A DNA stretch of 64,000 nucleotides from assembly GCF_000026185.1 (NCBI RefSeq), contig NC_010694.1:1736001-1800000 (forward strand), read 5' to 3'. Source of the DNA: Erwinia tasmaniensis Et1/99. Lineage in GTDB: Bacteria > Pseudomonadota > Gammaproteobacteria > Enterobacterales > Enterobacteriaceae. Positions 27,923-38,209 of the stretch are shown in pieces (position 1 is the stretch's first letter; each line of letters begins with the position of its first letter). A program made the translations under genes and the position numbers. The notes under the pieces were generated by a model. That model saw nothing but the letters and a program-made list of their open reading frames with translations, was not told where the DNA came from and made no database searches.

Positions 27923-28882
27923 ATGTCACGGATTACCTTACCGGAGCTGAGTGTATTTATCTCACTGGCCAGGCAGCTCAATTTCAGTGCGACGGCGCGT
28001 GAACTCGGGGTGTCAACCTCGGCCTTAAGCCATTCGATTCGTAAACTTGAAGCGCGGATGGGTATGCAGTTATTTACCCGCACCACCCGATCCGTGGCGC
28101 TGACGGAGGCGGGCGCGCAGCTTTTCAGACGCGCAGCGCCAGCCATTAACGAGTTGGAACAGGCTATCCATGAAGTCAATTCCTCCAGGGATCGGCCCTC
28201 AGGAACGATCAGGATCAGCGCAGCAGAAGCCGGTGCAAGGCCACTTATTCAGAATATGCTGCCTGATTTTTTCAAAACCTATCCGGATATCCATGTTGAG
28301 TTTGTTGTCGATACGCGTTATGTCGATATCGTGGCGGATGGATTTAATGCCGGCATTCGCCTGCTGGAGGATGTTCCGCTGGATATGGTGGCGATCCCCT
28401 TTGGCCCGGAAACGATCCGCATTGCTGCCGTAGCGTCACCGGATTACCTGGCAAAGCACGGTTGCCCGGCATCGCCGGATGACCTCAGAAATCATCAATG
28501 TATACGCTTTCGCTTTCTTAGCGGAGCGCTTTATCATTGGGACTTGGAGTATCGCGGGCGCAGCACGAATGTGAACGTCAACGGCCCCATGACGTTAGGA
28601 AACACGAATTTGATGGTGGATGCCGCGCTGGCGGGGATCGGGATCGCTTGGGTGCCCGACTACCACGTTCATGGGCATCTTCGCGATGGTCGCCTGATTC
28701 AGGTGCTTCCCGAGTGGAGCCCGTCAGTAAGTCGAATCTGTCTCTATTACCCGGTTAACCACCATCAGCCGCTGGCGCTTAAGCTCTTCTGTGACGCCCT
28801 CAGGGAGTGGGCAAAAGCAGAGTCAGTCAATCCGGGCCAGAGTAGCGCCCCAGCCGGCAGAGCGCCGACCGAGGCAGGGTAG
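27923..28882 (+). CDS. LysR-family transcriptional regulator
   Basis: 319 residues. N-terminal winged HTH (ELSVFISLARQLNFSATARELGVSTSALSHSIRKLEARMG, about residues 7-46), then a periplasmic-binding-like effector domain. The group resembles regulators that sit divergently from SDR or oxidoreductase genes. The divergent SDR gene and the secreted hydrolase/cupin/CMD genes are the likely targets. The effector is unknown. It converges with yeaH, with the stops 1 bp apart. Confidence 0.9.
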   Translation: MSRITLPELSVFISLARQLNFSATARELGVSTSALSHSIRKLEARMGMQLFTRTTRSVALTEAGAQLFRRAAPAINELEQAIHEVNSSRDRPSGTIRISAAEAGARPLIQNMLPDFFKTYPDIHVEFVVDTRYVDIVADGFNAGIRLLEDVPLDMVAIPFGPETIRIAAVASPDYLAKHGCPASPDDLRNHQCIRFRFLSGALYHWDLEYRGRSTNVNVNGPMTLGNTNLMVDAALAGIGIAWVPDYHVHGHLRDGRLIQVLPEWSPSVSRICLYYPVNHHQPLALKLFCDALREWAKAESVNPGQSSAPAGRAPTEAG

Positions 28883-28883
28883 T

Positions 28884-30161
28884 CTAATAATTTTCCTCGG
28901 CCTGTTTTTTGAACAACTCGCGGAATACCGGATAAATATCCTCCGGTTCGCGAATGTGCTGTATGGCAAAATTATCAAAGGTGGCCTGCAGATGTTCATA
29001 CTCGCGCCACAGGCTTTGATGGGCGCGGCGGGTGATCTCAATATAGCTGTAGTAGCGCACTACCGGCAGGATCTGCCTGGACAGAATGTCATGGCACAGC
29101 GGAGAGTCATCCGCCCAGTTATCGCCGTCCGAGGCCTGTGCCGCATAGATGTTCCATTGCGCCGGGTCGTAACGTTCCTTCACCACCTCATCCATAAGTT
29201 TTAGCGCGCTGGATACGATAGTCCCCCCCGTTTCCTGTGAGTAGAAGAACTCCTGCTCATCGACTTCCTTCGCCTGGGTATGATGGCGTATGTACACCAC
29301 GTCGACATTTTTATAGGTTCTGCTTAAGAACAGATAGAGCAGAATATAAAAACGTTTGGCCATGTCCTTGGTCGGCTGATCCATCGAACCCGACACGTCC
29401 ATCAGGCAGAACATCACTGCCTGGCTGGAGGGTTCGGCGCGCTTTTCAAAGTTTTTGTAACGCAAATCGAAAGTATCAATAAAAGGTACGCGCTTGATGC
29501 GCGCGCGCAGGTCGGCGATGTCATTACGCAAACGCTGCTCTTCGAGAAGTTGGGCAGGTTCGCTGTTTTCCACCCGCAGCAGATTTTCTTCCAGTTCAGC
29601 CAGACGGCGGCGTTTACCTGACGTCATGGCCGTGCGCCGCGCCAGCGAATTCTGCAATGAGCGAACCACGCTGATATTGGCCGGCACGCCGTTGGCGGTG
29701 TAGCCTGCGCGATGCGTCTTATACTCATTAAGTTGCCGGTGCTGGTTTTTCTTCAGATGCGGCAGCGCTAAATCTTCGAACAGCAGGTCGAGATACTCGT
29801 CTTTAGAAATATTGAAAACGAACTCATCCTGTCCTTCACCGTCCTTGCCTGCGTTACCCTGGCCGCTGCCGCCAGCGCCGCCTCCCTGGGGGCGATCGAC
29901 CCGGTCATTTTGAACAAAATGATCGTTGCCTGGATGCACGCGATAGCGCTCGCCGCCGCGCCCCTGGTGAAAGCTGGGTTCGTTGATATCTTCAATGGGT
30001 ATTGAGACCGATTCACCGCTCTCAACGTCGGTAACCGAACGCTTATTGATGGCCTCGGAGATCGACTGCTTAATTTGCGACTTGTAACGGCGCAAAAAAC
30101 GCTGGCGATTGACCGCGCTTTTATTTTTGCCGTTGAGACGCCGATCGATAAAATAGGCCAT
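28884..30161 (-). CDS. yeaH: YeaH (UPF0229), VWA-like partner of YeaG
   Basis: 425 residues when begun at ATG 30161 ([22 protein letters not shown]), which aligns with E. coli YeaH; an upstream in-frame ATG is rejected. A glycine-rich region ([13 protein letters not shown], about 95-110) precedes a von Willebrand A-like domain with the MIDAS motif DVSGSMD. In E. coli yeaH is cotranscribed with the kinase gene yeaG and takes part in stress and nitrogen-starvation responses. The gap to yeaG is 72 bp. Confidence 0.94.
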   Translation of the reverse strand: MAYFIDRRLNGKNKSAVNRQRFLRRYKSQIKQSISEAINKRSVTDVESGESVSIPIEDINEPSFHQGRGGERYRVHPGNDHFVQNDRVDRPQGGGAGGSGQGNAGKDGEGQDEFVFNISKDEYLDLLFEDLALPHLKKNQHRQLNEYKTHRAGYTANGVPANISVVRSLQNSLARRTAMTSGKRRRLAELEENLLRVENSEPAQLLEEQRLRNDIADLRARIKRVPFIDTFDLRYKNFEKRAEPSSQAVMFCLMDVSGSMDQPTKDMAKRFYILLYLFLSRTYKNVDVVYIRHHTQAKEVDEQEFFYSQETGGTIVSSALKLMDEVVKERYDPAQWNIYAAQASDGDNWADDSPLCHDILSRQILPVVRYYSYIEITRRAHQSLWREYEHLQATFDNFAIQHIREPEDIYPVFRELFKKQAEENY

Positions 30162-30233
30162 AGCTCCCCCAAACATGGTTGCAGGCCGGGAAAGGCTCAC
30201 CGCCTTTAACCCGGCCGGATGCGACTGTCAGCA

Positions 30234-32168
30234 TCAGGACGATTTTCTTACGCGCAAATACCATTCGCACAGCAGGCGAACCTGTTTGCGGGTATAACCT
30301 TTCTCCATCATTCGATCGACGAAATCATCGTGCTTTTTCTGCTCGTCGCTGGACGTCTTGGCGTTAAATGAGATGACGGGCAGCAGCTCCTCCGTATTGG
30401 AAAACATTTTTTTCTCAATCACGGTGCGTAGCTTCTCATAACTGGTCCAGTTCGGATTACGTCCGCTGTTATGAGCGCGTGCGCGCAACACAAAGTTAAC
30501 GATCTCATTGCGGAAGTCTTTTGGATTGCTGATCCCAGCCGGTTTTTCTATTTTTTCCAGCTCTGCGTTCAGCGCTTCGCGGTCAAACAGCTGGCCGGTA
30601 TCCGGATCGCGATACTCCTGATCCTGGATCCAGAAATCAGCATAGGAAACATAACGGTCGAAAATGTTTTGTCCATATTCTGAATAGGACTCAAGATAGG
30701 CCGTCTGAATTTCCTTACCGATGAACTCGGCATATTTGGGGATCAGATAGCCTTTCAGGAATTCAAGATATTTTTCAGCCTGCTCCTGTGGGAACTGCTC
30801 GCGATCGATCTGCTGTTCCAGCACGTAAAAGAGATGGACCGGGTTCGCGGCGACTTCGGCGTGGTCAAAATTAAACACGCGCGAAAGGATTTTGAAGGCA
30901 AAACGCGTGGACAGCCCGTTCATGCCCTCGTCGACGCCAGCATAGTCGCGATACTCCTGATAGGATTTCGATTTAGGATCGGTATCCTTCAGGCTTTCAC
31001 CGTCATAGACGCGCATTTTTGAATACGTGCTGGAGTTTTCCGGCTCTTTTAGGCGTGAAAGGATGGTGAAGCGAGCCAGCGTTTCCAGCGTGCCGGGTGC
31101 GCAGGGTGCATGCGCCAGCTCGCTGTTGACCAGCAGTTTTTCATAGATTTTCATCTCTTCAGAAACGCGCAGGCAGTAAGGCACCTTGACAATGTAAACA
31201 CGGTCAAGGAAGGCCTCATTATTTTTGTTATTACGGAAAGTAACCCATTCTGATTCATTTGAGTGCGCCAGAATAATCCCGTTGAAAGGCAGAGCAGAGA
31301 TGCCTTCTGTGCCGTTATAGTTCCCTTCCTGGGTGGCGGTAAGCAGCGGATGCAGCACCTTGATCGGGGCTTTGAACATCTCGACGAATTCCATAATCCC
31401 CTGGTTTGCCCGGCACAGCGCGCCAGAATAGCCATAAGCATCAGGGTCGTTCTGCGCGTGATCCTCCAGCTTACGAATATCGATTTTACCCACCAGCGCC
31501 GAGATGTCCTGGTTATTTTCATCGCCAGGTTCCGTTTTGGCGATGGCAACCTGTTCCAGTATCGACGGCCAGACCTTCACCACCTTAAAGCGCGTGATAT
31601 CTCCACCGAACTCATTCAGTCGTTTGGCGGCCCAGGGTGACATAATGGTGCCAAGATAACGGCGGGGCACACCGTATTCCTTGTCGAGAATATGGGCATC
31701 TTCATGAGGATTAAACAGACACAGGGGGTGGTCATTCACCGGGCTCCGCTCGCCATTGGCGGTGAGCATATAAATCGGCACGCGCTGCATCAGTGATTTC
31801 AGCCGTTCAGCAAGAGAGGATTTACCTCCACCCACCGGTCCCAGCAGGTAGAGAATTTGCTTCTTCTCTTCAAGCCCCTGCGCAGCGTGTTTAAGGTAAG
31901 AAACGATCTGCTCGATAGCGTCTTCCATGCCATAAAATTCTTCAAACGCCGGGTAGCGTGCGACTACGCGGTTAGAGAAAAGACGCGAAAGGCGAGGCTC
32001 AAGAGCGGTATCAACCATCACCGGTTCACCAATAGCCATTAACAGTCGTTCCGCCGCATTGGCGTAGGCACTGCGATCCTGGCGACAAATAGTCAGGAAC
32101 TCCTGCAGTGTGAACTCTTCGTCCTTGGCAGCCTCATAACGCTGACGATAGTGATCGAATATATTCAT
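30234..32168 (-). CDS. yeaG: PrkA-family serine protein kinase YeaG
   Basis: 644 residues from ATG 32168 (MNIFDHYRQRYEAAKDEEF); the frame is open another 22 codons upstream without support. The N-terminal AAA+ part has Walker A GPVGGGKSS, and the C-terminal part is the PrkA kinase-like domain. Known in E. coli as a protein kinase induced during nitrogen starvation and sustained stress. A sigma-54 promoter lies upstream on the same strand. First gene of yeaG-yeaH. Confidence 0.95.
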   Translation of the reverse strand: MNIFDHYRQRYEAAKDEEFTLQEFLTICRQDRSAYANAAERLLMAIGEPVMVDTALEPRLSRLFSNRVVARYPAFEEFYGMEDAIEQIVSYLKHAAQGLEEKKQILYLLGPVGGGKSSLAERLKSLMQRVPIYMLTANGERSPVNDHPLCLFNPHEDAHILDKEYGVPRRYLGTIMSPWAAKRLNEFGGDITRFKVVKVWPSILEQVAIAKTEPGDENNQDISALVGKIDIRKLEDHAQNDPDAYGYSGALCRANQGIMEFVEMFKAPIKVLHPLLTATQEGNYNGTEGISALPFNGIILAHSNESEWVTFRNNKNNEAFLDRVYIVKVPYCLRVSEEMKIYEKLLVNSELAHAPCAPGTLETLARFTILSRLKEPENSSTYSKMRVYDGESLKDTDPKSKSYQEYRDYAGVDEGMNGLSTRFAFKILSRVFNFDHAEVAANPVHLFYVLEQQIDREQFPQEQAEKYLEFLKGYLIPKYAEFIGKEIQTAYLESYSEYGQNIFDRYVSYADFWIQDQEYRDPDTGQLFDREALNAELEKIEKPAGISNPKDFRNEIVNFVLRARAHNSGRNPNWTSYEKLRTVIEKKMFSNTEELLPVISFNAKTSSDEQKKHDDFVDRMMEKGYTRKQVRLLCEWYLRVRKSS

Positions 32169-32705
32169 GGCGATGCCCGTCCTTTCGTTTTTATACCGTT
32201 CATACTCCGTGCTACAGGGGGCGGTTGTGGTCACCCGGAGTTGGCCTATCGGGCTTCACTCGTTATCTGCCTTGCTGTAACTCGAAAGACTTGGGTATAG
32301 CACTGGTAGCAGGAGCTTAAGAGACAACGACTCCTGAAGAATTTATATCTGAGTACAGCAACCCTTATGCCAACCTGGCGTAATTTATCGACCCGCTTTA
32401 AAAATTGTGGCTGCTGTGCCCGATAAACTGGAAAGTACATGAATAAGCTTAGAGTGCATTCAGAAAATTTCCTAATGTAGTTACTGCTTTCAAAGAAATT
32501 TCAATAACAAAGTGAAAAGGTAGCTAAGTGGCAGGTCCTGCCGTCGTGGCGTTCAGCTATCCGTTGCCCACATTCTGCACTTTTATCTCCTCCGATTTGC
32601 TCAAGATTGATTATGAGTGCTACAGTTTGTGTGGTTTTGTGACATACAAAACACTTCTTGTTTAGAATGTCAGGCTGATTGTTATATTTATAAGTTGAGC
32701 AAATT
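32169..32705. other. Divergent control region between yeaG and mipA
   Basis: 537 bp without a supportable gene. It contains the sigma-54 promoter for yeaG at 32357-32372. The region from about 32440 on is AT-rich and must carry the mipA promoter. I saw no clear NtrC site. Confidence 0.55.
32357..32372 (-). promoter_or_regulatory. Sigma-54 promoter of yeaGH
   Basis: On the minus strand TGGCATAAGGGTTGCT matches the sigma-54 consensus TGGCACG-N4-TTGCW, with the invariant GG and GC separated by exactly 10 nt. It lies about 190 bp before yeaG, which is known to depend on RpoN and NtrC in E. coli. Confidence 0.85.
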
Positions 32706-33455
32706 GTGAACTATTTCAAAGTTACCGCGCTTTCTGCATTTTTACCCTGTTGTTTTGTCGCTTTAGCGGCACAGGCCAATCCCTTAACGTTAGGAGCGGG
32801 CCTGATTTATAGTCAAAGCCCGTATAAAAGCGGACAGGATCGCTATTATCCCTTTCCTGTCATCAACTATGAGGGTGACAGCTTCTATGTTCGCAGTCTG
32901 CAGGCGGGGTACTACCTGTGGAAAGACCATCAGGATGAGCTGTCGCTGACCGTGTTAGGTTCACCGCAAAATTTTGACCCCGATGACGTCGACAGCGGCG
33001 ATATGAAATCGCTGAATAAGCGCCGGATGACGATGATGGGCGGTCTTGCCTACCGTCATACTGCCGACTGGGGCATCGTGCGCACCGCGCTGGTGGGCGA
33101 CGTGCTGAATAACAGCAACGGCATCATTTGGGATGTCACCTATCTTTATCGCTTTGAGTTTGGCCAGTTCAGCCTGACGCCGGGTATTGGTGCATTGTGG
33201 AACAGCGCAAATCAAAACCGCTATTATTACGGCATCAGCTCCGATGAATCCCGCCGCAGCGGCCTCAACAGTTACGACCCTAAAAGCAGCTGGAGCCCTT
33301 ATCTTGAGCTGACCGCGGGCTGGAAGATCGATGACAACTGGAACGCGATGCTGTCCGGTCGCTATTCAAGGCTTGGCGGAGATATTAAAGACAGTCCGAT
33401 GGTCGATAATAATGCACAAATGCTGCTAATGACCGGGGTGAGTTATTCGTTCTAA
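32706..33455 (+). CDS. mipA: MltA-interacting protein MipA
   Basis: Outer-membrane OmpV/MipA-family protein that in E. coli bridges the lytic transglycosylase MltA and PBP1B. 249 residues with a signal peptide (MNYFKVTALSAFLPCCFVALAAQA), alternating beta-strand pattern and a C-terminal aromatic residue (GVSYSF) typical of outer-membrane barrels. The start is GTG at 32706; no nearby ATG is in frame. The order yeaG / mipA / yeaE is conserved with E. coli. Confidence 0.93.
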   Translation: MNYFKVTALSAFLPCCFVALAAQANPLTLGAGLIYSQSPYKSGQDRYYPFPVINYEGDSFYVRSLQAGYYLWKDHQDELSLTVLGSPQNFDPDDVDSGDMKSLNKRRMTMMGGLAYRHTADWGIVRTALVGDVLNNSNGIIWDVTYLYRFEFGQFSLTPGIGALWNSANQNRYYYGISSDESRRSGLNSYDPKSSWSPYLELTAGWKIDDNWNAMLSGRYSRLGGDIKDSPMVDNNAQMLLMTGVSYSF

Positions 33456-33535
33456 CCCGACGCCTGCGCCCTGATTCAGGGCATTTTCCCTGGTTTGCAC
33501 TTTCGTTATGCCCTGAAAAGGGGCGGGATGGTCCG

Positions 33536-34387
33536 ATGAGCCGAACTGTCGTCTTTTCTGATGGCACCACCGTACCCGCCATTGGCCAGGGAACCTGGTT
33601 TATGGGCGAAGATGCCGCACGGCGCCGGTATGAGGTCGCCGCGTTACAGGCGGGCTTGGAGTCAGGTCTGACGCTTATCGATACGGCGGAGATGTATGCT
33701 GATGGCGGTGCTGAACGTGTGGTCGGTGACGCGCTGGACGGTCGCCGAGACCGGGCGTTTCTGGTCTCGAAAGTTTACCCATGGCACGCCGGGGAGCCAG
33801 ATGCCATTGCCGCATGCGAACGCAGCCTGCGGCGTCTTAAAACCGATTATCTCGATCTTTATCTGCTGCACTGGCGCGGCAATATCCCTCTGGAAGAGAC
33901 GCTCAGGGCGATGGATACTCTGCAACAGCAGGGAAAAATTCGCCGCTGGGGCGTTTCAAACTTCGATTGCGATGACCTGCAAGAGCTGCTGGCAGAAGAG
34001 GGCGGCAGGGGCTGCGCCAGCAATCAGGTGCTCTACCATCTGGCTTCACGCGGAATTGAACACGATCTGTTGCCCGAATGTCAACAGCTGGGCATGCCAG
34101 TGATGGCTTACTGTCCTCTGGCCCAGGCCGGGAGACTGCGCGGCGCGTTGATGACCCATCCCTTGCTGCATCAGCTGGCACAACAAAAGAGCATCAGCGT
34201 TGCTCAGCTTCTACTGGCCTGGGTTATTCGCCAGGACGGCGCGATCGCTATTCCAAAAGCCAGCAGCATTGCGCATATTAAGGAGAACACCGCGGCGCTG
34301 AACATCGCTTTCAGCTCTGACGAATTAGCCATGATTAATCAGGCATTTCCGCCGCCGATGTCCAGAGTGCCCCTGGACATGGTCTGA
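33536..34387 (+). CDS. yeaE: Aldo/keto reductase YeaE
   Basis: 283-residue NADPH-dependent AKR; E. coli YeaE reduces methylglyoxal. The catalytic tetrad can be placed: Asp in DTAEMY (near 46) with Tyr51, Lys in VSKVYPW and His in YLLHWRG. The C-terminal IPKASSIAHIKEN is the cofactor phosphate-binding segment. It lies 80 bp after mipA on the same strand. Confidence 0.94.
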   Translation: MSRTVVFSDGTTVPAIGQGTWFMGEDAARRRYEVAALQAGLESGLTLIDTAEMYADGGAERVVGDALDGRRDRAFLVSKVYPWHAGEPDAIAACERSLRRLKTDYLDLYLLHWRGNIPLEETLRAMDTLQQQGKIRRWGVSNFDCDDLQELLAEEGGRGCASNQVLYHLASRGIEHDLLPECQQLGMPVMAYCPLAQAGRLRGALMTHPLLHQLAQQKSISVAQLLLAWVIRQDGAIAIPKASSIAHIKENTAALNIAFSSDELAMINQAFPPPMSRVPLDMV

Positions 34388-34482
34388 ACAGCATCAGGCG
34401 GGAATAAGGTTTATCTCGCATTCAGAGGGCGCAACCGGAATGACGGGGCGCATTTTTCATGCAGTAAACGCCCCGCTGAAAC

Positions 34483-35361
34483 TCACTTTTTGCTGCGGAC
34501 CAGCAGCGTGGTTGCCAGACGGGCAGGCCGGTCGTCGGTGCTGAGCATGGGTTGACTGATGTGCGCAGTTTCCACGCACACCATCGTTTTGTAACCCTCG
34601 TTGGCCATATCTCCCATACTGCAAGATAGCTCGGCACCCGGATTCCACGTGACAACGTCACTATGGTGGTGGTGATGCACTTCTATAACTCGCTGCCCTG
34701 CCTTATCGTCAATCACGCTACAATCGGTGGGCTGGGTAAAAATACGATCCGTCCGCTGTGAGTAGGTCTGCGTACCGTCCACGGATACCCCCTCGACGCC
34801 GCCGTTGACTTTATCGATATAGCCCGGCCCCAGGCCGCTGACGGTGACGCCTGCGATATCAGCCACGGCAAAGTAGCTGTGTAGCGCGGCTGTTGCTTCA
34901 AATTCACCGTGTGCTTCCAGCTCAACTTCACAGCGTTCGCCGAAGCGGAAACGGGCAAACAGGGTGAAGTCATGCGGCCATAACTTCCTGGTTTTCTCAT
35001 TGCTTTCCAGTACCAGCGTCAGCATGACGCAGCGCTCGTTCTCATCGTGCGCGGAGAGCTTCCACGGCAGATTACGGGCGAAGCCATGCGCAGGTTCGCC
35101 AGCCGGGCCAAACCAGGGCCAACAAACGGGTATGCCGCCGCGAATCGCTTTACCCTCGGTCCAGGGCGTTTTATCACTGACCCAAATGACGGGTTTTTCC
35201 CCGGCGGGCTGCCAGGCGACCAGTTGAGCCCCCTGCAACGTGACGGCTGCGCGCACCTTCGGGTGAGCGATGACAATAACCGGCAGCTCACCCATCTGAC
35301 GCTGCGAGAGCCAGGGGGTTAACTGGTGGATCACCGGCAGGTTGAAGAGATTCTCGTTCAC
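34483..35361 (-). CDS. yeaD: D-hexose-6-phosphate mutarotase YeaD
   Basis: 292-residue galactose-mutarotase-like protein that interconverts the anomers of glucose-6-phosphate and related sugars. IRGGIPVCWPWFGPAGEPAHGFARNLPW carries the His/Arg site and AELSCSMGDMANEGYKTMVCVE the catalytic Glu region. The start is GTG at 35361: GAGG lies 8 nt upstream and the N-terminus then aligns with E. coli YeaD. It follows gapA on the same strand behind a terminator, as in E. coli. Confidence 0.92.
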   Translation of the reverse strand: MNENLFNLPVIHQLTPWLSQRQMGELPVIVIAHPKVRAAVTLQGAQLVAWQPAGEKPVIWVSDKTPWTEGKAIRGGIPVCWPWFGPAGEPAHGFARNLPWKLSAHDENERCVMLTLVLESNEKTRKLWPHDFTLFARFRFGERCEVELEAHGEFEATAALHSYFAVADIAGVTVSGLGPGYIDKVNGGVEGVSVDGTQTYSQRTDRIFTQPTDCSVIDDKAGQRVIEVHHHHHSDVVTWNPGAELSCSMGDMANEGYKTMVCVETAHISQPMLSTDDRPARLATTLLVRSKK

Positions 35362-35386
35362 AGGTTTGCCTCTTGAAAATGAGCGA

Positions 35387-35413
35387 TAAAAAAAGGGCGA
35401 CCTGCGTCGCCCT
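35387..35413 (-). terminator. Intrinsic terminator of gapA
   Basis: On the minus strand AGGGCGAC-GCAG-GTCGCCCT is followed by seven T. It lies between gapA and yeaD, so yeaD depends on read-through or its own promoter. Confidence 0.9.
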
Positions 35414-35477
35414 CCGATTCGTTTCACATCCCGCCTACGAGACTGCCTGAAGCAGTTACCGCGTTGCGGCAGAGCGC

Positions 35478-36813
<1,336 letters not shown>

Positions 36814-37224
36814 ATGGCTAAACAAGATAATTCCTCATCCCACGAAAACACCCTGACGGAAATGCAGCGCTACGTGACGCAGGAGCACGGCACTGAACCT
36901 CCCTATTCAGGTAAGCTGCTGCATAACAAGGACGAGGGCATTTACCACTGCCTGATTTGTCGTGCGCCGTTGTTTTTGTCCGACTCTAAATACGATTCCG
37001 GCTGCGGTTGGCCCAGTTTTTATCAGCCTTTCAGCCCTGAGGCTATCCGCTATCTTGAGGATGACAGCCACGGTATGCAGCGCGTCGAAATACGCTGCGG
37101 CAGCTGTGATGCGCACCTGGGGCACGTATTTCCGGATGGCCCACAGCCGACCGGCGAACGGTTTTGTGTCAATTCAGCCTCACTAAGTTTTACCGATGAT
37201 AACGGCAATAAAACGTTGGGCTAA
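36814..37224 (+). CDS. msrB: Peptide methionine-R-sulfoxide reductase MsrB
   Basis: Reduces the R form of methionine sulfoxide in proteins with thioredoxin. 136 residues from ATG 36814 (MAKQDNSS). Structural zinc ligands are Cys46, Cys49, Cys95 and Cys98; the catalytic residue is Cys118 in RFCVNSAS. It is the Cys form, not the selenocysteine form. yeaC follows after 10 bp. Confidence 0.97.
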   Translation: MAKQDNSSSHENTLTEMQRYVTQEHGTEPPYSGKLLHNKDEGIYHCLICRAPLFLSDSKYDSGCGWPSFYQPFSPEAIRYLEDDSHGMQRVEIRCGSCDAHLGHVFPDGPQPTGERFCVNSASLSFTDDNGNKTLG

Positions 37225-37234
37225 AGGAGACAGG

Positions 37235-37513
37235 ATGCAACTGGATGAGATGATTGCCGGCATGACGCAGGAGGTCTACCAGCGTCTGGTCACCGCCGTA
37301 GAAACCGGTAAGTGGGCCGATGGCGTCGCGCTGACCCCGGAGCAGAAAGAGCACAGCCTACAGCTGGTGCTGCTGTGGCAGGCGCACAACAACGACGATC
37401 CGCAGCATATGAGCGTGGCAAAGGGGGGAGAGATAGTGATGAAGAGTAAAAAACAGCTGAAAGAGGAGTTCGGCATCCGCGATGAAGCCGTCACGCGGAT
37501 CCGGCTACGGTAG
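37235..37513 (+). CDS. yeaC: YeaC family protein (DUF1315)
   Basis: 92 residues starting MQLDEMIAGMTQEVYQRL behind AAAGGAGAC, the better of the possible starts. The match to E. coli YeaC runs through KWADGVALTPEQKE and MKSKKQLKEEFGI. Function unknown. It is in an operon with msrB. Confidence 0.93.
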   Translation: MQLDEMIAGMTQEVYQRLVTAVETGKWADGVALTPEQKEHSLQLVLLWQAHNNDDPQHMSVAKGGEIVMKSKKQLKEEFGIRDEAVTRIRLR

Positions 37514-37533
37514 ATTATTCCTCCAGGAATAAT
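37514..37533 (+). terminator. Hairpin after yeaC
   Basis: ATTATTC-CTCCAG-GAATAAT followed by TTG, directly after the yeaC stop. A longer imperfect hairpin (about 37542-37577) follows before the convergent pncA. Confidence 0.4.
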
Positions 37534-37579
37534 TTGCGCTAACCATAACGGGATCGGCTGACGCGACCCCGTATGGTGC

Positions 37580-38200
37580 TTACATCAGGCTGGCACCTGC
37601 CTGAACCATGTCTGTTAGGGCGTTCCGACTGTCGTCTGGGTGCAGATTGACCCCGCGACAGCCCTCGGCCACCACGGTGACCTGATAACCCAGCGCCAGG
37701 GCGTCCAGCACGCTAAATTTAACGCAGTAGTCGGTAGCCAGACCCATTATCGTGAGTGCCGTCACGCCGTGCTCCTTCAGCCAGCCGTCCAGCACGGTTT
37801 GTTGGCGATGGCCATTATCATAAAACGCACTGTAGCTATCGATTTCCGCATTCTCACCTTTGTGTACCAGCAGGTCGATCGCCGCACGATCCAGTGCCGG
37901 GTGCAGCTGCGCGCCGTCGCTGTGTTGTACGCAGTGGTCCGGCCACCATATCTGCGGCAAACCGTGCAGTTGGCCAAGGGTGCCCGGCGTTGTTCCGGCA
38001 CTGGAGGCGAAACTGCCGTGCCCCGCAGGGTGCCAGTCGAGCGTGGCTATCACCGTTTCGCCGCGCTGCTGAAACTCTGCGGCAAGGCGGTTAGCTACGG
38101 CAATGGTCTGTTCTCCCTCACGCACCGCCAGCGCACCGCCGGAACAAAAGTCATTTTGCAGGTCGATTAACAACAGCGCCTGGCGTCCACGCATCGTCAT
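37580..38200 (-). CDS. pncA: Nicotinamidase PncA
   Basis: Hydrolyses nicotinamide to nicotinate in the NAD salvage cycle. 206-residue isochorismatase-fold amidase with the triad Asp13 (LIDLQNDF), Lys114 (HKGEN) and Cys159 (ATDYCVKF); the metal site includes Asp55, His57 and His89. ATG 38200 has GAGGA seven nucleotides upstream. It begins 9 bp after the ansA stop, so ansA-pncA form an operon as in E. coli. Confidence 0.96.
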   Translation of the reverse strand: MTMRGRQALLLIDLQNDFCSGGALAVREGEQTIAVANRLAAEFQQRGETVIATLDWHPAGHGSFASSAGTTPGTLGQLHGLPQIWWPDHCVQHSDGAQLHPALDRAAIDLLVHKGENAEIDSYSAFYDNGHRQQTVLDGWLKEHGVTALTIMGLATDYCVKFSVLDALALGYQVTVVAEGCRGVNLHPDDSRNALTDMVQAGASLM

Positions 38201-38209
38201 ATTATTTCC

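Noticed and set aside
24039..28882. Accessory block considered as a transposon or prophage piece
   Set aside because: No transposase, integrase, terminal repeats or tRNA junction were seen.
37640..38170. 176-codon plus-strand frame within pncA
   Set aside because: Antisense shadow of a gene with all catalytic residues in place.
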